From NCBI RefSeq assembly GCF_042684585.1, contig NZ_JBHULS010000007.1, positions 1 to 64,000 of the forward strand: a DNA stretch of 64,000 bases, in the 5' to 3' direction. Positions 54,108-62,879 of this stretch are shown piece after piece. The first letter of the stretch is position 1. Every line of letters begins with the position of its first letter. The position numbers and the translations under genes were made by a program. Below the pieces are notes generated by a model. That model saw nothing but the letters and a program-made list of their open reading frames with translations, had not been told where the DNA came from and ran no database searches. Source of the DNA: Algorimicrobium sediminis (lineage in GTDB: Bacteria; Bacteroidota; Bacteroidia; Flavobacteriales; Flavobacteriaceae).

Positions 54108-54752
54108 ATGATTTTTAATAAACACACCGCTCGTAAAACTGCTGAAGTACTGCTTCAGATTAATGCTATAAAATTGCAACCAAACAAGCCATTTACTTGG
54201 GCTTCCGGTTGGAAATCGCCTATTTATTGCGATAATCGCATTATATTATCCTACCCACCAATTAGAAATTATATTCGCGAAACCATGGCCAAGCAAATAG
54301 AAACGCTTTATGGGAAGCCAGACGTTATAGCGGGTGTGGCTACTGGTGCTATTGGTATTGGTATGTTGGTGGCAGAGTATTTAGGTTTACCTTTTATTTA
54401 TGTGCGGCCAGAGGCAAAACAACATGGACGCCAAAATCAAATAGAAGGTCATCTGGAACCAGGCCAAAATGTGGTTGTGGTAGAAGATTTAATTAGCACC
54501 GGACAAAGCAGTTTAAACGCCATAAAAGCGCTTAAAGACAATCATGCCAACGTTAAGGGTATGATGGCAATTTTTACCTATGGTTTTGCTATTTCCAAAG
54601 AAAATTTTGACAAAGAGCAGCTTCAAGTTCATACCTTAAGCGACTACGAATCGTTGTTGGAAGAAGCCTACAATACCAATTATATATCAAATAAGGAACA
54701 AGCTGTTTTGGCATCGTGGAACGCGAATCCGTCCAAATGGCAAGCCCAATAA
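54108..54752 (+). CDS. pyrE: Orotate phosphoribosyltransferase
   Basis: A 214-residue enzyme of pyrimidine synthesis turning orotate and PRPP into OMP. The PRPP-binding motif reads VVVVEDLISTGQSSLNA (about 124-140). WASGWKSPIYCDNRIILSYP near residue 31 is the substrate loop. Length is normal. It heads a rightward set (pyrE, SRPBCC protein) convergent with birA. Confidence 0.96.
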   Translation: MIFNKHTARKTAEVLLQINAIKLQPNKPFTWASGWKSPIYCDNRIILSYPPIRNYIRETMAKQIETLYGKPDVIAGVATGAIGIGMLVAEYLGLPFIYVRPEAKQHGRQNQIEGHLEPGQNVVVVEDLISTGQSSLNAIKALKDNHANVKGMMAIFTYGFAISKENFDKEQLQVHTLSDYESLLEEAYNTNYISNKEQAVLASWNANPSKWQAQ

Positions 54753-54771
54753 CCTATTAAAATACAATAAT

Positions 54772-55167
54772 ATGCATTTAGAATCGCCAAAAACAACCAT
54801 TCCAAAATCGGCAGATACAGTTTTTAACTTTTTGTCGGATATTAAAAATTTCGAAAAATTAATGCCTGAAAACATCAGCAAATTTGAGGTTTTAGGAGAC
54901 GATAAATTTCTTTTTGCTTTAAAAGGCATGCCAGAAATTATTTTGAAAAAAAAGGAAGTTACTCCAAATAGTAAAATTGTTTTGGGTGCCGCTGGCGGAA
55001 AATTAGATTTTTCGTTAACCGGCCATATTCAAGAAATAGATGCCAATTCCAGTGAAGTGCAGCTTGCTTTTTCGGGCGAATTTAATAGTATGATGGCTAT
55101 GATGATTAAAGGCCCTATTTCAAAATTTATTGAAACCTTGGCTACCAATATGCCAAAAGCTGTTTAA
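54772..55167 (+). CDS. SRPBCC-fold (START-like) protein
   Basis: A 131-residue single-domain protein of the polyketide-cyclase/START-like superfamily (PKSADTVFNFLSDIKNFEKL at the N terminus, a beta-strand-rich centre and a C-terminal helix GPISKFIETLATNM). The fold makes a deep hydrophobic pocket; the ligand is unknown. It follows pyrE by 19 bases, and its stop codon overlaps that of birA by four bases on the opposite strand. Confidence 0.82.
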   Translation: MHLESPKTTIPKSADTVFNFLSDIKNFEKLMPENISKFEVLGDDKFLFALKGMPEIILKKKEVTPNSKIVLGAAGGKLDFSLTGHIQEIDANSSEVQLAFSGEFNSMMAMMIKGPISKFIETLATNMPKAV

Positions 55168-55895
55168 TAAAGCAGCCTTATTTGTTTTAGGTCGTACGTC
55201 TCAATAGCGGCGTCTTGTTCCAACACACATAAACGACCTGAATCCGTAATGCCCTGAATGTACCCCGTTATAACCGAACCATCTATTTTTTTGAAAGTAG
55301 ATGGTTTATTTTTTCTGAATAAAAAGGATTCATACTCCGCTTTTAATAACTTTTGTTTATGTTGTTTTAATTGTTCAAAATAAAATTTTAGGTGCGTAAT
55401 GGTGCCTAAAAGCAAATGGTCTGGATTAAATGTTTTTCCGGTAATAAGTTGTAATGAGGATGCTTGTGGTAAGTTTTCAAAATATGTTTGGTGCACGTTT
55501 ATGCCAATACCAATTATGCTGGAGCCTAAAGCATTCTTTTTAATATTATTTTCTATTAATATGCCAGCAATTTTTTTGTTTGCTGACAAAATGTCGTTAG
55601 GCCATTTAATGCTTAAATTGGGAATTAAAAAATCATTTAAAGTAGCCCTTACCGCTAAAGCCGTTACCACGCTAACAAAAAAGTTATCGGTAATAGGTAT
55701 ACCCGAAATGTCCTTTAAGACGCTAAATGTCAAGTTCTTTCCTGTTTCAGATTCCCAATTGGTACCCCGTTGGCCGCGTCCTTGTAACTGGTGTTTAGCT
55801 GTTACAACCGTATAGTCTTCTAGTTGCTTATTATTGCTTAATTCCCGTAAATACGAGTTGGTGGAATTGGTGGCATTAAGTTTGATTATAAGCAT
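55164..55895 (-). CDS. birA: Biotin--[acetyl-CoA carboxylase] ligase
   Basis: A 243-residue biotin protein ligase. GRGQRGTNWES is the biotinyl-AMP loop, SIKWPNDI is the biotin-site motif, and GILIENNIKK and GIGINVHQTYF complete the catalytic domain. There is no N-terminal HTH, so this is a monofunctional enzyme that does not act as a repressor, unlike E. coli BirA. The short beta-barrel C-terminal domain is at about 200-243. Divergent from rsfS. Confidence 0.94.
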   Translation of the reverse strand: MLIIKLNATNSTNSYLRELSNNKQLEDYTVVTAKHQLQGRGQRGTNWESETGKNLTFSVLKDISGIPITDNFFVSVVTALAVRATLNDFLIPNLSIKWPNDILSANKKIAGILIENNIKKNALGSSIIGIGINVHQTYFENLPQASSLQLITGKTFNPDHLLLGTITHLKFYFEQLKQHKQKLLKAEYESFLFRKNKPSTFKKIDGSVITGYIQGITDSGRLCVLEQDAAIETYDLKQIRLLY

Positions 55896-55963
55896 TCTAG
55901 AATTTATTGAAAACGTGCGTAAAAACTTATGATTTTTTTAGGTTATAAAGAACTAAAAAATAA

Positions 55964-55971
55964 TAACTTTG
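55964..55971 (+). promoter_or_regulatory. Putative -7 box for rsfS-ftsH
   Basis: TAACTTTG matches the consensus and ends 19 bases before the rsfS ATG. A TTG at normal spacing was not found. Confidence 0.4.
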
Positions 55972-55990
55972 CACAAATTAATTTTATTGA

Positions 55991-56362
55991 ATGGCAGAAA
56001 AAAAAACCAATGCAGACCAGCTAATTGCAACCATTTTAAGCGGTATTGAGGACGTAAAGGGTAAGGAAATAAGAATTTTAGATTTACGCGACATTGAAAA
56101 CACGGTTTGCGACTATTTCATAATTTGTGAAGGCTCTTCTAATACACAAGTAAATGCCATTGTAAACGCCGTACAAAAAAAAGTTAGTAAAGAACTTAAG
56201 GATAAACCATGGCATATTGAGGGTACTGATAATGCCGAGTGGGTGTTAATGGATTACATAAATGTAGTGGTTCATGTTTTTCAAAAGCACATTCGGGAGT
56301 ACTACGATATTGAAGGTTTGTGGGGCGACGCAAAAACAACGGTAATTGAAACAAACTATTAA
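55991..56362 (+). CDS. rsfS: Ribosome silencing factor RsfS
   Basis: A 123-residue protein of the RsfS/DUF143 family. It binds ribosomal protein L14 and keeps the subunits apart when nutrients run low. Motifs: VCDYFIICEGSSNTQVNAIV and DNAEWVLMDYINVVVHVF, with YYDIEGLWGDA near the end. Length is typical (about 110-130). It is followed after nine bases by ftsH, so both are transcribed together. Confidence 0.95.
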   Translation: MAEKKTNADQLIATILSGIEDVKGKEIRILDLRDIENTVCDYFIICEGSSNTQVNAIVNAVQKKVSKELKDKPWHIEGTDNAEWVLMDYINVVVHVFQKHIREYYDIEGLWGDAKTTVIETNY

Positions 56363-56371
56363 GGCATATTA

Positions 56372-58318
56372 ATGACAAAGGATAACAAAAACAACAAAAA
56401 CAAGAAACCTAAATTCAATATGTATTGGATTTATGGTGGCGCCATCGTAATTTTTTTAGCAATGCAAATTTTGGGAGGCAGTGGCTTTGATGAAGTCAAG
56501 CAAACAACGCCCTCTCAATTCATGACATTTTTAAGAAATGGCGATGTAGATAAAGTTGAAATAGTAAACAGGCGCGAGGCAAAAGTATACTTAACGCCCG
56601 AGGCAGAAACGAAAGAGGTTCACAAAAAATCCAAGCCAGCACCATTATTGCCCTCTGCAACAAAGGTGGCTAATTACCGTTTTGAATTTGGAGACCTTCA
56701 GAATTTCGAGGATGAAATATCTAAAATAATTCAGTCTGAAAATTTAGATCCGGAGCCCAAAATAGAATACAAAACAGAACAAAATTTGTGGGGCGACTTT
56801 TTAATTGGCCTACTACCTTTCATTATTTTAATTGCTGTTTGGATTTTTATTATGAGACGTATGTCTGGTGGTGCCGGTGGCGGTGCTGGTGGCCAATTGT
56901 TTAACATTGGAAAATCCAGAGCCAAATTGTTTGATGAAAATACAGAAGTAAAAACATCCTTTAAAGACGTGGCAGGTTTAGAAGGTGCTAAAGAAGAGGT
57001 ACAAGAAATTGTCGACTTTTTAAGAAACCCGGATAAATATACTACACTTGGTGGAAAAATCCCAAAAGGGGCACTGCTTGTTGGCCCTCCAGGTACAGGA
57101 AAAACCTTATTAGCCAAAGCTGTAGCTGGCGAAGCTAAAGTACCTTTCTTTTCATTGTCTGGTTCAGATTTCGTAGAAATGTTTGTAGGCGTGGGAGCTT
57201 CTAGAGTGCGCGATTTATTTAAGCAAGCCAAAGAAAAATCGCCAGCCATAATTTTTATCGATGAAATAGACGCCATTGGTCGTGCACGTGGTAAAAACAA
57301 TATGTCGGGTTCTAATGATGAACGCGAAAATACCTTAAACCAACTGCTTACAGAAATGGATGGTTTTGGAACCAATACCAATGTTATTGTTTTAGCAGCT
57401 ACAAACCGAGCGGATGTTTTAGATAAAGCACTTATGCGTGCCGGACGATTTGACAGACAAATTTTTGTGGATTTACCAGACGTTCGCGAACGAAAAGAAA
57501 TTTTTGAGGTGCATTTAAGACCTTTAAAGAAAGCAGACGATTTAGATGTCGATTTCCTATCTAAACAAACACCTGGTTTTTCTGGAGCCGATATTGCTAA
57601 CGTTTGTAATGAGGCCGCCCTTATTGCCGCTAGAAACAATAAAAAAGCCGTAGATAAGCAGGACTTTTTAGATGCGGTAGACAGAATAGTTGGTGGTTTA
57701 GAAAAGAAAAACAAAATCATTACGAAAGACGAGAAAAAAGCCATTGCCTACCACGAAGCGGGCCATGCAACGGTAAGCTGGATGCTAGAACACGCGGCAC
57801 CACTGGTAAAAGTTACCATTGTGCCTAGAGGCCGCTCGTTAGGTGCTGCATGGTACCTGCCAGAAGAACGTTTAATTGTACGTCCAGAACAAATGTTGGA
57901 TGAAATGTGTGCGGCTTTAGGTGGTCGTGCGGCAGAGCAAGTTATATTTAACCAAATATCAACAGGTGCGTTAAGCGATTTGGAAAAAGTAACCAAACAA
58001 GCACGTGCCATGGTAACCATTTATGGCTTAAGTGATAAATTAGGAAATCTAACTTATTACGATTCATCGGGGCAAGGCGATTATGGTTTTACCAAGCCCT
58101 ATAGCGAGCAAACGGCCGAATTAATAGACCAAGAAATTTCGCGAATTATAGAAGAACAGTACCAACGCGCTATTAATTTATTGGAGCAACACAAAGATAA
58201 ATTAACGCAATTAGCAGAGGTGTTACTGGAAAAAGAGGTTATTTTTAAGGATAATCTTGAAAAAATATTCGGGAAACGACCATTTGATAAACATGTTATT
58301 TCGGAAGAAGAAGAATAA
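56372..58318 (+). CDS. ftsH: ATP-dependent zinc metalloprotease FtsH
   Basis: A 648-residue membrane protease removing damaged and short-lived proteins. Two membrane helices lie at about 15-32 and 140-160, flanking an extracytoplasmic domain. The AAA domain has Walker A GPPGTGKT (about 233-240), Walker B IIFIDEIDAIG and the SRH. The zinc site HEAGH is near residue 465. The C-terminal end is acidic (EEEE). All key residues are present. A hairpin terminator follows, separating it from the LUD gene. Confidence 0.97.
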   Translation: MTKDNKNNKNKKPKFNMYWIYGGAIVIFLAMQILGGSGFDEVKQTTPSQFMTFLRNGDVDKVEIVNRREAKVYLTPEAETKEVHKKSKPAPLLPSATKVANYRFEFGDLQNFEDEISKIIQSENLDPEPKIEYKTEQNLWGDFLIGLLPFIILIAVWIFIMRRMSGGAGGGAGGQLFNIGKSRAKLFDENTEVKTSFKDVAGLEGAKEEVQEIVDFLRNPDKYTTLGGKIPKGALLVGPPGTGKTLLAKAVAGEAKVPFFSLSGSDFVEMFVGVGASRVRDLFKQAKEKSPAIIFIDEIDAIGRARGKNNMSGSNDERENTLNQLLTEMDGFGTNTNVIVLAATNRADVLDKALMRAGRFDRQIFVDLPDVRERKEIFEVHLRPLKKADDLDVDFLSKQTPGFSGADIANVCNEAALIAARNNKKAVDKQDFLDAVDRIVGGLEKKNKIITKDEKKAIAYHEAGHATVSWMLEHAAPLVKVTIVPRGRSLGAAWYLPEERLIVRPEQMLDEMCAALGGRAAEQVIFNQISTGALSDLEKVTKQARAMVTIYGLSDKLGNLTYYDSSGQGDYGFTKPYSEQTAELIDQEISRIIEEQYQRAINLLEQHKDKLTQLAEVLLEKEVIFKDNLEKIFGKRPFDKHVISEEEE

Positions 58319-58345
58319 TTAAAATTTTTCTGTTAACATTTATTT

Positions 58346-58385
58346 AAAATCTTAAATTAGCCTAGCGGTTCGTTTAAGATTTTTT
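58346..58385 (+). terminator. Terminator after ftsH
   Basis: Stem AAAATCTTAAA (58346-58356) with TTTAAGATTTT (58373-58383), followed by more T. It is weaker than others in the window, being all A/T apart from one G-C pair. Confidence 0.6.
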
Positions 58386-58433
58386 ATATTTGAAAAACAC
58401 CCGAAAGTACGCATATTTAACAGTAATGCATAA

Positions 58434-59054
58434 ATGAGTCTATTTAGAAAAATTTTTGGTTCCAAATCTGAAAAAACAGACGGCGAATTAAAATCTAATG
58501 AGCGCGGTAAGTACATGCCGGAAGTTAAATTGCCCATAGATGAACGGTTTACCATAAACTTTAAGGCTAATGGCGGTAAATTTCTGTATTGCGAAAATCT
58601 GGATGAAATTTATGACAGTTTAAACAATATCATTCTAGAAAACGATTGGGAAGAAAAAAAAGTACTTATTGTAGACGACCAACTGCAAGCACGTTTTAAA
58701 CATTCGGGGTTGCATACTACCAAGCAAAGCGAAGCAGCTACCTATTTTTTACTTACATGCGAGAATTTAATTGCCGATGATGGTTCCATTTTAATATCGT
58801 CCAACCAAATTGCTGAAAAGCGTTTGGCCGAATTTCCCGAAAATTTTATCGTATTTGCTACCACTAGCCAAATTACGGCTAGTATAGGCGAAGGATTAAG
58901 AGGCATTAAAAGTAACAGTAGCAAAAAAATTCCTACAAATATTACAACCATTAAACATTTTAAAACATTGGATTCCACCGAGAAGGAAACTAATTTTTTA
59001 AATTACGGAAGCAGTTCCAAAAACTTATACCTTCTCCTTTTAGAGGACCTCTAG
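58434..59054 (+). CDS. LUD-domain protein
   Basis: A 206-residue LutC/YkgG-type (LUD) protein. The core reads LIVDDQLQARFKHSGLHTTK-like here as VDDQLQARFKHSGLH, then EAATYFLLTCENLIADDGSI and VFATTSQITASIGEGL. LUD proteins usually work with LutA and LutB in lactate oxidation; neither is in the window, so this stand-alone version may have another task. It begins 115 bases past ftsH and runs directly into cdsA (one base between). Confidence 0.85.
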   Translation: MSLFRKIFGSKSEKTDGELKSNERGKYMPEVKLPIDERFTINFKANGGKFLYCENLDEIYDSLNNIILENDWEEKKVLIVDDQLQARFKHSGLHTTKQSEAATYFLLTCENLIADDGSILISSNQIAEKRLAEFPENFIVFATTSQITASIGEGLRGIKSNSSKKIPTNITTIKHFKTLDSTEKETNFLNYGSSSKNLYLLLLEDL

Positions 59055-59055
59055 C

Positions 59056-59865
59056 ATGAAAGAAATACTTTTAAGGTCTTTTACGGGCTTACTTTATGTT
59101 TCCTTGTTAATGGCATCTTTGTTAAACGAACATGCCTTAATTATACTCTTCTTTTTATTTGGCCTTATTTGTATGGCCGAGTTTAAAAAACTTATAAATT
59201 ATAATTCGGTACTACCCTTTATAATTTTTACGCTGTTATATTTGGTGTTTGGATACTGGCAATTTTTTATGAAATCGGAGGCCGGTTTAACTGAAGCTAC
59301 CCGTATTTTGCAGGTTATTACCATATTCGTGCAGCTCTTTTTAATAAAGGATTTATTTTCGAAAAAAGAAATACCTCTATTTATTTCCAAGCGGTTTTTA
59401 ATAGCCACCTTTTACTTATCCAGTGCTTTTGTGTTTTTGGTTTTAATAGCCAATTACAACAGTACTTATAATCCGCTAATTTTATTGGGGTCTTTTATTT
59501 TAGTGTGGGTTAACGATACCTTTGCTTTTTTGGTAGGCAAAAACTTTGGTAAGCAAAAGTTGTTCGAAAAAATTTCGCCAAAGAAAACCGTAGAGGGTTT
59601 TATAGGTGGTTTGTTTTTTTCGTCGGTGGCTAGTTATTTTATTGCTACCTTTACGGGCACATTAAATTTTAATAGTTGGTTGGTTTTAGCAATTATAATT
59701 AGCGTTTTTGGCACCCTAGGCGATTTAATTGAATCCAAATTTAAGCGTCAAGCGGGTGTAAAGGACAGTGGTGTTATTATGCCAGGACATGGCGGATTGC
59801 TAGATCGGTTGGATAGTATTATTTTTGCAGCACCATTTATTCATTTGTTTTTAGATATTATATAG
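59056..59865 (+). CDS. cdsA: Phosphatidate cytidylyltransferase
   Basis: A 269-residue inner-membrane enzyme making CDP-diacylglycerol from phosphatidate and CTP, with about eight membrane helices. The C-terminal signature SPKKTVEGFIGG and the family stretch GDLIESKFKRQAGVKDSG, then MPGHGGLLDRLDS, are intact with their metal-binding Asp residues. It is followed by psd after one base, so lipid synthesis genes are joined. Confidence 0.96.
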   Translation: MKEILLRSFTGLLYVSLLMASLLNEHALIILFFLFGLICMAEFKKLINYNSVLPFIIFTLLYLVFGYWQFFMKSEAGLTEATRILQVITIFVQLFLIKDLFSKKEIPLFISKRFLIATFYLSSAFVFLVLIANYNSTYNPLILLGSFILVWVNDTFAFLVGKNFGKQKLFEKISPKKTVEGFIGGLFFSSVASYFIATFTGTLNFNSWLVLAIIISVFGTLGDLIESKFKRQAGVKDSGVIMPGHGGLLDRLDSIIFAAPFIHLFLDII

Positions 59866-59866
59866 T

Positions 59867-60517
59867 ATGTTTCACAAAGAGGGCCATAAAATTATAGTTG
59901 TTACACTTATCATTATTGTAGCACTGTTTTTAATTGTAGATACCTTTGTATTAATACCTTGGTTAAATATGGCCATTATGGTTGGCTTGTTACTTTTTTT
60001 ACTGCTCATTCTGCAATTTTTCAGAAACCCGAAGCGGCAAACAAGTTATAACGACCATCACGTAGTTTCGCCTGTAGATGGTAAAGTGGTGGTAATTGAA
60101 GAGGTGATGGAAACCGAGTTTTTTAAAGAAAAACGCTTGCAGGTTAGTATTTTCATGTCGCCTATTAACGTGCATGTTACGCGCTACCCAATTGCAGGAA
60201 AAGTGCTTTATAGTAAATACCATCCAGGCAAATATTTAGTGGCGTGGCATCCAAAAGCTAGCGAAGAAAACGAGCGTACAACAGTTGTTGTAGAGAACGA
60301 AGTGTTTGGTAGTGTCCTGTACAGGCAAATTGCAGGAGCTTTGGCTAAGCGTATTGTTAATTATGCCAAACCCAATATGCAAGTAAACCAAGGAAGCGAT
60401 TCAGGTTTTATAAAATTTGGTTCACGTGTGGATTTATTTTTACCTTTGGATGCTAAAATTAATGTAAAACTCAATCAAAAAGTGCGCGGTGCTGAAAGCA
60501 TTATTGCCGAAAAGTAA
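59867..60517 (+). CDS. psd: Phosphatidylserine decarboxylase (short form)
   Basis: A 216-residue proenzyme of the short PSD-related type. It has two N-terminal hydrophobic segments (about 8-30 and 32-50). The core has FMSPINVHVTRYPIAGKVLY and the self-cleavage site at Gly-Ser in IKFGSRVDLFLP, where Ser becomes the pyruvoyl group. It makes phosphatidylethanolamine. No pssA is in the window. Its stop overlaps the next gene by one base. Confidence 0.93.
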   Translation: MFHKEGHKIIVVTLIIIVALFLIVDTFVLIPWLNMAIMVGLLLFLLLILQFFRNPKRQTSYNDHHVVSPVDGKVVVIEEVMETEFFKEKRLQVSIFMSPINVHVTRYPIAGKVLYSKYHPGKYLVAWHPKASEENERTTVVVENEVFGSVLYRQIAGALAKRIVNYAKPNMQVNQGSDSGFIKFGSRVDLFLPLDAKINVKLNQKVRGAESIIAEK

Positions 60518-60786
60518 TGACCTCCAAAGAACTAGATATAGCCTTTAAGGAAGCCGTAGAGAAAATTAATGAGCACCAGGAACCTTTTCCTGCCGATTTT
60601 CTATTGCGTTTGTACGCCTATTATAAAAAAGCTACCAATGATTATAGTCAGCCAAGTCGTGGTAGCAAACCCTTAATTACGGCTTTTAAAACGAATGCCT
60701 TGTTTCAAATTCAAAATATTACTGAAGACGAAGCCAAACAAACTTACATTGATTTGGTAAATACCTATTTTTTGTACCGGAAGTAA
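60517..60786 (+). CDS. Acyl-CoA-binding protein
   Basis: An 89-residue four-helix ACBP-type protein. The acyl-CoA-binding helix reads LRLYAYYKKATNDYSQPSRG, with the usual Tyr and Lys contacts. It begins ELDIAFKEAVEKI. ACBPs are common in eukaryotes but patchy in bacteria. The ATG overlaps the psd stop (TAATG), so it is translated with lipid synthesis genes; a role in feeding acyl-CoA to, or shielding it near, the membrane is inference. Confidence 0.9.
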   Translation: MTSKELDIAFKEAVEKINEHQEPFPADFLLRLYAYYKKATNDYSQPSRGSKPLITAFKTNALFQIQNITEDEAKQTYIDLVNTYFLYRK

Positions 60787-61096
60787 CCATCTGGTTTAAT
60801 CTTCTGAAAACCTAAAAGCCACTGCTGTTAATTAACGTATCATTTTCCATTGCGGAGTGTCTGTACTTTTTGCCTTTTTTTATACATACAGTCTTAAACT
60901 TACAAACGTTACGTATTGGCATTAACCCAAACAGCATGTGTTTACAACTTATAATTAGTGCCATTTTTGTGGTCTAAACTAGCGTATAGTATTGGTATGT
61001 AGTTTGCTGGTAATTGGACATCATGGCACGTACAGGTAGCATCAATAAAAAAGACCTTTATATAAAGGTCTTTTTTGGTATTGTAAAGTCTTTTTT
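60787..61096. other. Intergenic stretch without a gene
   Basis: 310 bases between acbp and the phosphatase gene. Apart from the terminator near its right end I see no coding frame of plausible length, no RNA gene and no repeat of note. Confidence 0.7.
61046..61075. terminator. Terminator at the end of the phosphatase gene
   Basis: Near-perfect palindrome AAAAAAGACCTTTAT (61046-61060) with ATAAAGGTCTTTTTT (61061-61075), flanked by A and T runs. It can act for the - strand phosphatase gene and for + strand read-through. Confidence 0.85.
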
Positions 61097-62770
61097 TTAG
61101 TTCGTGTTTATGGCTGCACCCAAAGGTCTGCCGGTGGTTCCACTAGGAAAACTAATTCCTAATAAGGCAGATATGGTAGGGGCAATGTCTGGAATAACTG
61201 TTTTCTCCAAGGAACTCCCGCTGTTAATACCTTTTCCATAAAACAATAAAGGCACGTGTGTGTCATAATTGAAACCACTACCGTGGGTTGATCCGGTTAA
61301 GCTGTATGAAATGTAAGCCGCGTCGGGAACCATTAAAATATCGCCAGAGCGTTTTTGATTAAAACCATTTTGTAGCAACGAGGCTACACCAGTTGTAAAT
61401 GAAGTGTTACTCATGGCAGTGGCAGTGTACACCTTGTCTATGTTTTTGTAGGTTATGAGTTCGTTAACGATAAGCTCTTGAACATGCGATAAGTTTAGTT
61501 GAAGGGCTTTAATTTTTTCTCTGTTTAAAAATATTTGGTTGTTGCTAATATTTTCAACCAAATCTGACGCCCCAAAGGTGTCAGACATAAACAAGTTAAA
61601 TTTTTCTCTGGTTTCTTTATTGTTTAAATATCCTGAAGGAATATTAACAGATTTCAAATAGGAAGGTACTTCCACCGCGCCATGATCTGCTGTTAAAAAC
61701 ACCGTGTATTCGCCTTTGCCTACTGTGGCATCTAGGTAATTAAAAAAGCGTTCTAAATCTAGGTCTAAACGTAAATACGTATCCTGAATTTCCTTGGAGC
61801 TTACACCAAAATTGTGGCCAACGTAATCGGTACTGGAATAACTTAAGGTTAACACATCGGTAAAGGCATCGGTGCCTAATGCTTCGCCGGCAATAGCAGC
61901 CATGGCAAAATCGGTTGTTAAGCTATTTCCGTAAGGGGTTGCTTTTAAAATATCATAGCCTTTGTTAGCATCTTTTAGGGCTGCTAAATCGTATGGGAAT
62001 GTTGGCGTGCTTTTTCCTTTAAAGCCACCTTCAAAGGTATTTAAATCTGGTCCACTTTCGGTATAAGTTTCAATAGGGTATAAAGTATGCCATTCTCGTA
62101 AATATGAAGCGGTGGTATTGGACGCGTTAAAATCTGATACCCATTGTGGTAAGGCCGTTCCGTAAAACGTGCTACTTATCCATACACCTTCATTTTCACC
62201 ATGAAACCAATACGCACCATTTGCAGTGTGTCCAGCTGGTAGTATGGCACCTCTGTCCTTAAGGGCTATGCCAATTGTTTTACCCTTCATTTGCGTAAAC
62301 AGGCGATTTTCGTCGGCAAAAGAAGTGGTTTGCATACGGTGCGGCGACATTTGGCCTGCTTTGTCCGTGGTTCCCAAAGGTTCATAGGTATCGTCTCCTG
62401 CGCAATAAACACGTTCCTTTGTTTCTTTATCGTACCAATTGTTGGCAATTATACCGTGATATTTTGGTGTTGTACCAGTAAAAACCGAAGCATGTCCTGG
62501 ACCTGTGTAAGTAGGAATATAATTAAAATGGTTGTTTTTAAAGTTAAAGCCGTCGCGCATTAGCCGTTTAAAACCACCTTCACTGTACTTGCTGTAAAAA
62601 CGAGTTAAATAATCGTAACGCATTTGGTCCACAACAATGCCAACAACCAGTTTTGGATTGCTGTTATGGGGGTTTAAAGTTGCTGTATCTGAATTATTTA
62701 CAGATGTTTTTTGAGCTTGGCACCCCGTGAATAGTAAGCCACTAAAAATGAGAATCGCTATTTTTTTCAT
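61097..62770 (-). CDS. PafA-type alkaline phosphatase lipoprotein
   Basis: A 557-residue phosphatase/phosphodiesterase of the alkaline phosphatase superfamily. The signal peptide ends with lipobox LFTGC (Cys17). Metal motif GIVVDQMRYDYL and the nucleophile region YIPTYTGPGHASVFTGTTP (Thr, as in PafA) are clear. FLTADHGAVEVP and STHGSGFNYDTHVPLLFYG supply the other metal ligands. Length fits PafA (about 545). It probably frees phosphate from monoesters in the periplasm. It stands alone with its own terminator. Confidence 0.92.
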   Translation of the reverse strand: MKKIAILIFSGLLFTGCQAQKTSVNNSDTATLNPHNSNPKLVVGIVVDQMRYDYLTRFYSKYSEGGFKRLMRDGFNFKNNHFNYIPTYTGPGHASVFTGTTPKYHGIIANNWYDKETKERVYCAGDDTYEPLGTTDKAGQMSPHRMQTTSFADENRLFTQMKGKTIGIALKDRGAILPAGHTANGAYWFHGENEGVWISSTFYGTALPQWVSDFNASNTTASYLREWHTLYPIETYTESGPDLNTFEGGFKGKSTPTFPYDLAALKDANKGYDILKATPYGNSLTTDFAMAAIAGEALGTDAFTDVLTLSYSSTDYVGHNFGVSSKEIQDTYLRLDLDLERFFNYLDATVGKGEYTVFLTADHGAVEVPSYLKSVNIPSGYLNNKETREKFNLFMSDTFGASDLVENISNNQIFLNREKIKALQLNLSHVQELIVNELITYKNIDKVYTATAMSNTSFTTGVASLLQNGFNQKRSGDILMVPDAAYISYSLTGSTHGSGFNYDTHVPLLFYGKGINSGSSLEKTVIPDIAPTISALLGISFPSGTTGRPLGAAINTN

Positions 62771-62879
62771 TGCAAATTGTATGTTTGTAAATCAAAAGTA
62801 ATGATTTTTAAATATCCCTATTTAAAATTACCGTTAAATACATTTTAGTTTTTTATTTTAGCACGAATTAAACTGCAAA

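Noticed and set aside
56731..57744. Long open frame (337 codons) on the - strand inside ftsH
   Set aside because: Antisense to a perfectly conserved ftsH. The translation is Ser/Lys/Phe-rich with no domain, as expected from a codon-bias shadow.
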